DNA from: JAEUIA01 sp038330085
Lineage (GTDB): Bacteria > Planctomycetota > UBA1135 > GCA-002686595
Reading direction: 5' to 3'
Assembly (NCBI GenBank): GCA_038330085.1
Contig: JBBQNP010000087.1
Coordinates: forward strand, 1-18,723
Length of the DNA stretch: 18,723 nucleotides
Both the position numbers and the translations under genes were made by a program. The notes beneath the pieces are model-generated. The model searched no databases. It was not told the DNA's origin and saw only the letters and a list, made by a program, of their open reading frames with translations. The stretch's first letter is position 1. Each line of letters begins with the position of its first letter. Below are positions 15,288 through 18,723 of the stretch, piece after piece.

Positions 15288-17003
15288 ATGGGCAAACCGG
15301 ACCGATCGCGCGCGAAAAAGAAGAGCGCGGACAAGAAGAAGCGACGCGAGAAGCGCCTGCGCCTCCAGCGCAACTTGCGGCGGAACGAACCCGAGCCCCG
15401 CGAGGACTACCGCGACCAGATCGACATCGAGAGCGCGCTCGAGGCGTTGCCGCCTGAAGTCGGCTTCGAGCGTGTGATGCGTCGCATCGCGCTCGCCACC
15501 GGACGCCGTTCGTTCGCGGACGAGGAGGATATGGAAGGGCTGCTGAGCGGGCTCGATGCTGCGGCTCGCGCAAGGCTCGCCGGGGTGGACGAAAGCGAAC
15601 GTGCGCAGGACCTCTTCTTCCTGGCCCGCGACCCGGCCTATGGCGAGCACGCCGTGGACATGCTCGAGGACGCTCTCGAGATCGATCCAGAATGTCCCGA
15701 CGCAATCGGCCTCATGGCGCTCCTCGACCCGGACGAGGAAAAAGCGCAGATCCGCACGCTGGAGCGGGCCGTTGCGATCGCCGAACGGGGTCTGCGCGGG
15801 CCGCTCGAGTCCGCTCTCGTCCGCGGCGCGCTGTGGGACGACGTGCTCTCGCGGCCTTACATGCGCACGCGGCGCATGCTTTCGAGCACGCTGTACGCGC
15901 GCAAGCGGTTCGCGGAATCACTGCGCCACGCAGAGGTCGTACTTGCGCTGGACCAGGCCGATCCGCTGTTCGCGCGCGGCAGCCTGATCGGCGCTCTTCT
16001 GGCACTCGGCGAAGCCCGGCGCGCGAGCGAAGAGCTCGAGCTTTTGGGCACCGGACATCTCGCGTTCGCGTGCTTCGGACGCGGCCTCGAGCGCTGGCTC
16101 ACTGGAGATCGCGCGCGCGCCGCCGAGTCCGTGAGGCTCGGGCGCCAAGCCAATCCTCGCGTGGAAGCGCGGATCCTCTCCAACAGGATTGCCGACGACG
16201 ACGAGAGCGACGATCCCGAAGAGTCCGACGCGCAATTCGAAGCGTCCGAGGTCGGCATGATCCTCGGCCTCGCGTGGTCGCAGCATCCCGAGGCGTACGA
16301 ATGGCTCGCGTCCGGTGCACCGGCGAGCACGGCGGCGCAGCGCGCTGCGTCGATGCAGACCTTCGCGAAACCGGTGTCCACTCTGTTCGCCCCCGGAGAG
16401 CCCGTCCTGTTGGCCGAGTGGAAGGACTACTCGAGCGAGTTCGGCCTCCGCACCGCCGACGTGCCCGAGCTCATCAGGCTCGCGACCGACCGTGTGCTGA
16501 ACGAGCTCGAGGACGCGCCCGAATGCTGGGCCCCGGTGCACGCGTGGCGTGCGCTGGGACAACTCGGCGACGCGAGCGCAGTCCTGCCTCTGCTGGAGCT
16601 CTCGCTCGATCGCGAGGACGATTACAGCTTGTCGGATGATCTGCCCAGTGTCATCGAGCAGATCGGCGAGCCTGCGCTCCCCGTGCTGATCCAATTTTTT
16701 TCGGATCACGAAGACGGCGCGAGTGCGCGCGCCAGCGTCGTCGAGGCGCTCGGCAGGCTGGCCGCCACGCATCCCTCCGTGCGAGACGTGGTCGTGGACG
16801 TGCTCGGGAAAGAGCTCGCGCGCTACGCAGAGAACGACATGGACTTGAACGGCCTGATCGTTTCAGCCTTGATCGATGCGCGCGGGGCCGAACTCATTCC
16901 CTTGGTCCGCGAGGTGTTCGAAGCCGGCCTGATCGACGCAGAGTGGAACGGCACGCTCGAGGACGTCGAGGAAGCGCTCGCGTCCGGACCCGACTCGGAC
17001 TGA
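15288..17003 (+). CDS. TPR/HEAT-repeat protein with Lys/Arg-rich N-terminus
   Basis: 571 residues from the ATG at 15288, with no signal peptide. The first 32 residues are extremely basic (KKKSADKKKRREKRLRLQR), suggesting contact with nucleic acid or ribosomes. Residues about 105-290 form TPR-like helix pairs (AVDMLEDALEIDPECPDAIGLMALL, LERAVAIAERGL, SRPYMRTRRMLSSTLYARKRFAESLRHAEVVLALDQADP). The SRPYMR stretch is reminiscent of ST7-like TPR proteins. An acidic linker follows (ADDDESDDPEESD, 302-314). Residues about 385-565 are HEAT-like (AWRALGQLGDASAVLPLLELSLD, IEQIGEPALPVLIQFF, VVEALGRLAATHPSVRDVVVDVL). Such proteins are scaffolds and no enzyme motif is seen. The frame is open for hundreds of bases upstream, but that part is antisense to the lipoprotein gene. 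No clear ribosome binding site is present. It converges on the next gene with 21 bases between. Confidence 0.87.
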   Translation: MGKPDRSRAKKKSADKKKRREKRLRLQRNLRRNEPEPREDYRDQIDIESALEALPPEVGFERVMRRIALATGRRSFADEEDMEGLLSGLDAAARARLAGVDESERAQDLFFLARDPAYGEHAVDMLEDALEIDPECPDAIGLMALLDPDEEKAQIRTLERAVAIAERGLRGPLESALVRGALWDDVLSRPYMRTRRMLSSTLYARKRFAESLRHAEVVLALDQADPLFARGSLIGALLALGEARRASEELELLGTGHLAFACFGRGLERWLTGDRARAAESVRLGRQANPRVEARILSNRIADDDESDDPEESDAQFEASEVGMILGLAWSQHPEAYEWLASGAPASTAAQRAASMQTFAKPVSTLFAPGEPVLLAEWKDYSSEFGLRTADVPELIRLATDRVLNELEDAPECWAPVHAWRALGQLGDASAVLPLLELSLDREDDYSLSDDLPSVIEQIGEPALPVLIQFFSDHEDGASARASVVEALGRLAATHPSVRDVVVDVLGKELARYAENDMDLNGLIVSALIDARGAELIPLVREVFEAGLIDAEWNGTLEDVEEALASGPDSD

Positions 17004-17024
17004 TCACTCGGGCGAGGACGTGGG

Positions 17025-17459
17025 TCAGATTCGCGGGAGCCGTGCGATCGAAGGTACGTGAGCGCTCACGAACGCTAGCAACTCGCCGCTGCACTGGAGC
17101 GTGACGACCACATCGCCGCCCGTGTTGCGCGTGAGCCGCCACTCCGCGCTTGCATGAGCGGCGCTCGTCTCGAGGATCCAGCGCGCGAGCTCGGTGCGCA
17201 AACCAACCCTTGTAGCGAACCGCAGCACCAGACCCTCGTCGAACACGCATTGGCCCGACCCGGATTCCGCGACGAGCGGTTCGAGCCGGCGCAACCGCGC
17301 CGCCAACGCGATCTCGTCCGCGGTGCAAGGCGCACTCGCCGCCGTGCGCGACATGGGCACGCGAGTGGGCGGGCCAGAGGACACCATCGGCACGAGCAAC
17401 CAGGTCAGGCCCTGCGCCAGGGCGACCCGATTGAGACAACGCTTGCGGGGGCGACGCAC
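17025..17459 (-). CDS. hypothetical small protein, possibly exported
   Basis: 144 residues; I do not recognise the family. The start MRRPRKRCLNRVALAQGLTWLLVPMVSS has a basic head and a short hydrophobic core, like a weak signal peptide or membrane anchor. The rest (ADEIALAARLRRLEPLVAES, LVLRFATRVGLRTELARWILETSA, EWRLTRNTGGDVVVTLQCSGELLAFVSAH) is a plausible compact alpha/beta domain. Codons are strongly G/C-ending as in neighbouring genes, which supports a real gene. The start is GTG at 17459; TTAAAT lies a few bases upstream, so if that is the -10 box the transcript would be nearly leaderless. The gene converges with the TPR/HEAT gene and is divergent from the flavoprotein gene. Confidence 0.6.
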   Translation of the reverse strand: MRRPRKRCLNRVALAQGLTWLLVPMVSSGPPTRVPMSRTAASAPCTADEIALAARLRRLEPLVAESGSGQCVFDEGLVLRFATRVGLRTELARWILETSAAHASAEWRLTRNTGGDVVVTLQCSGELLAFVSAHVPSIARLPRI

Positions 17460-17551
17460 CCATTCAATTTAACCGTGCTCACCGATCGTGGGGGAGATGC
17501 GCTGGATCCTGATTCGATGCACGCTTCCCACGCTCGCCTGCACACATCACC

Positions 17552-18723
17552 ATGCCGCCCCTCATGACGGACCTTCGAGCGGACATCGGCATCCTCGGCG
17601 CGGGCGCGGCCGGTTTGTGGGCCGCGGCCAAGGCCGCGCGTACCGGTCGCACAGTCCTTCTGCTCGAGAAGACGCCGCGCACGGGCACGAAAATCCTCGC
17701 GAGCGGCGGCACGCGCTGCAACCTCACGACCACGCTCGGACCCAAGCCCGCGGCAGCACTCTTCGGTCGCGACGGCGCACGCTTCCTCGACACTGCGTTC
17801 CGCACCCTCACACCCCTCGACGTGCGCGAGCACTTCGAGAACCTGGGCGTACCGACCGAGGAAGCGCCGCTCGAAAAGATCTTCCCCACGAGCGGCCGCG
17901 CGCTCGACGTGCGCGACGCACTCGAGCGCGACGCGCGCGATGCCGGTGCGCACATCCTTTTCGACGCCGGCGTCGCCGCCATCGAACGCACCCAATCCAC
18001 TTGGTCCGTCAGCCTCCTTGACGGACGCACCGCCCGTTTCGACAAGCTCATCCTTTGTCCCGGCGGCATGAGCTACCCCAAGACCGGCACGATCGGCGAA
18101 GGCTACGCGTGGCTCGAACGCCTCGGACTGCCGATCGTCGAGCCCATTCCCGCGCTCACACCCCTCACCAGCCCAGCACTCTGGGTGATCCAGCTCGCCG
18201 GCATCGCGATGCAAGACACCGAAGCCCGCCTCCTCGACGAACAACGCACCGTCCTCGGCAAGCGTCGTCGGCCCGTCCTCTTCACGCATCAAGGTCTCTC
18301 GGGCCCAGCCGCAATGGACCTCTCCGAGCCGATCGCGCGCGGCCACGCGCACGCCGCACGGCGCAACCAACCCCGTCCGAAACACACGATCGAGATCGAC
18401 TTCCTGCCCGACACATCACGTGATGCCCTGCGCGATTTTCTCATTCACTCGGCCGGCCTCCCCGGCGCACCGCTCCTCTCGCGCGTTCTCCCGATCGAAG
18501 TCCCCAAACGACTCCTCTTCATGATCGCGCGACAAGCCGGGCTCGGAGACACCGATCCGCGCCCGAACACCTTGGACAAGCAATCACGTCACCTTCTCGT
18601 CGAGAGCCTCAAGGGCCTCTCCATCCCGATCGACGGAACCCTCGGCTTCGATCACGCCGAAGTGACCGCCGGCGGACTCGCACTGACCCACGTCGAGCCC
18701 GGCACGATGCGGGTCAAAGGCCA
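17552..18723 (+). CDS. BaiN/YhiN (HI0933-like) family FAD-dependent oxidoreductase (3' partial)
   Basis: 390 codons are present before the window ends without a stop, so the gene is cut at its 3' end; family members have about 390-420 residues, so only a short tail is missing. It begins MPPLMTDLRADIGILGAGAAGLWAA, with the FAD dinucleotide motif GAGAAG at 16-21. The family signature ASGGTRCNLT lies at 50-59, where most relatives have SGGGRCN. It is followed by LEKIFPTSGRALDV, LILCPGGMSYPKTGTIGEGY, LFTHQGLSGPAAMDLS and VTAGGLALTHVEPGTMRVKG, all in family order. The expected final GEVLDVDG-type FAD motif would lie past the edge. These cytosolic flavoproteins reduce unknown substrates in most bacteria; BaiN acts on bile acid intermediates, but that role should not be transferred. 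ATG at 17564 (residue 5) is an alternative start. No Shine-Dalgarno sequence is seen. Confidence 0.93.
   Translation, partial: MPPLMTDLRADIGILGAGAAGLWAAAKAARTGRTVLLLEKTPRTGTKILASGGTRCNLTTTLGPKPAAALFGRDGARFLDTAFRTLTPLDVREHFENLGVPTEEAPLEKIFPTSGRALDVRDALERDARDAGAHILFDAGVAAIERTQSTWSVSLLDGRTARFDKLILCPGGMSYPKTGTIGEGYAWLERLGLPIVEPIPALTPLTSPALWVIQLAGIAMQDTEARLLDEQRTVLGKRRRPVLFTHQGLSGPAAMDLSEPIARGHAHAARRNQPRPKHTIEIDFLPDTSRDALRDFLIHSAGLPGAPLLSRVLPIEVPKRLLFMIARQAGLGDTDPRPNTLDKQSRHLLVESLKGLSIPIDGTLGFDHAEVTAGGLALTHVEPGTMRVKG

Overview
The window is a GC-rich bacterial chromosome segment with no plasmid, phage or transposase genes. Several traits point to the Planctomycetota, most likely one of the deep marine lineages. 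The first gene is a secreted repeat protein ending in a CFGDGSG...CPCGN cysteine-rich domain of a kind I associate with that phylum. There is a roughly 700-residue GreA with a long helical extension, a form known from Chlamydia in the same PVC superphylum. Secreted proteins with a DUF1570-like layout are also present. The phylum call is inference from protein style; there is no rRNA to confirm it.

Layout. 2-1054 (+) is the 3' end of the secreted protein, closed by a hairpin terminator. 1176-1609 (-) is a hicB-hicA toxin-antitoxin pair. 1882-3846 (-) holds ahcY (S-adenosylhomocysteine hydrolase) followed by a DUF805 membrane protein. 4046-6238 (-) is the extended GreA. 6239-6671 is a gene-free, hairpin-rich stretch. 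6672-7850 (-) is an RlmI-like rRNA methyltransferase. 8092-11462 (+) is a secreted amidohydrolase-fold protein overlapping a dusB-type tRNA-dihydrouridine synthase. 11578-15032 (-) is a ChaN-domain lipoprotein followed by a secreted DUF1570-like protein. 15288-17003 (+) is a cytosolic TPR/HEAT protein with a Lys/Arg-rich head. 17025-17459 (-) is a small hypothetical. 17552 to the right edge (+) is a BaiN/YhiN-type flavoprotein that runs off the window.

How the genes relate. The cytosolic genes are RNA and one-carbon housekeeping: AhcY removes the SAH made by methyltransferases such as the RlmI-like enzyme, DusB modifies tRNA, and GreA rescues stalled RNA polymerase. They do not form one pathway operon.

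Two patterns deserve attention. (1) Three neighbouring exported proteins carry enzyme folds whose expected catalytic residues are gone. The amidohydrolase has lost both HxH histidines and the strand-8 Asp. The DUF1570-like protein has NQMSR where HExxH belongs. The hydrolase-like half of the ChaN lipoprotein has GEGTG where GxSxG belongs. (2) Four genes (DUF805, greA, the rRNA methyltransferase, dusB) have their stop codons inside or touching repeats or palindromes. A fifth, larger symmetric repeat fills the divergent region at 15073-15232. These are the best candidates for something undescribed. Both rest on reading by eye and need alignments and genome-wide searches.
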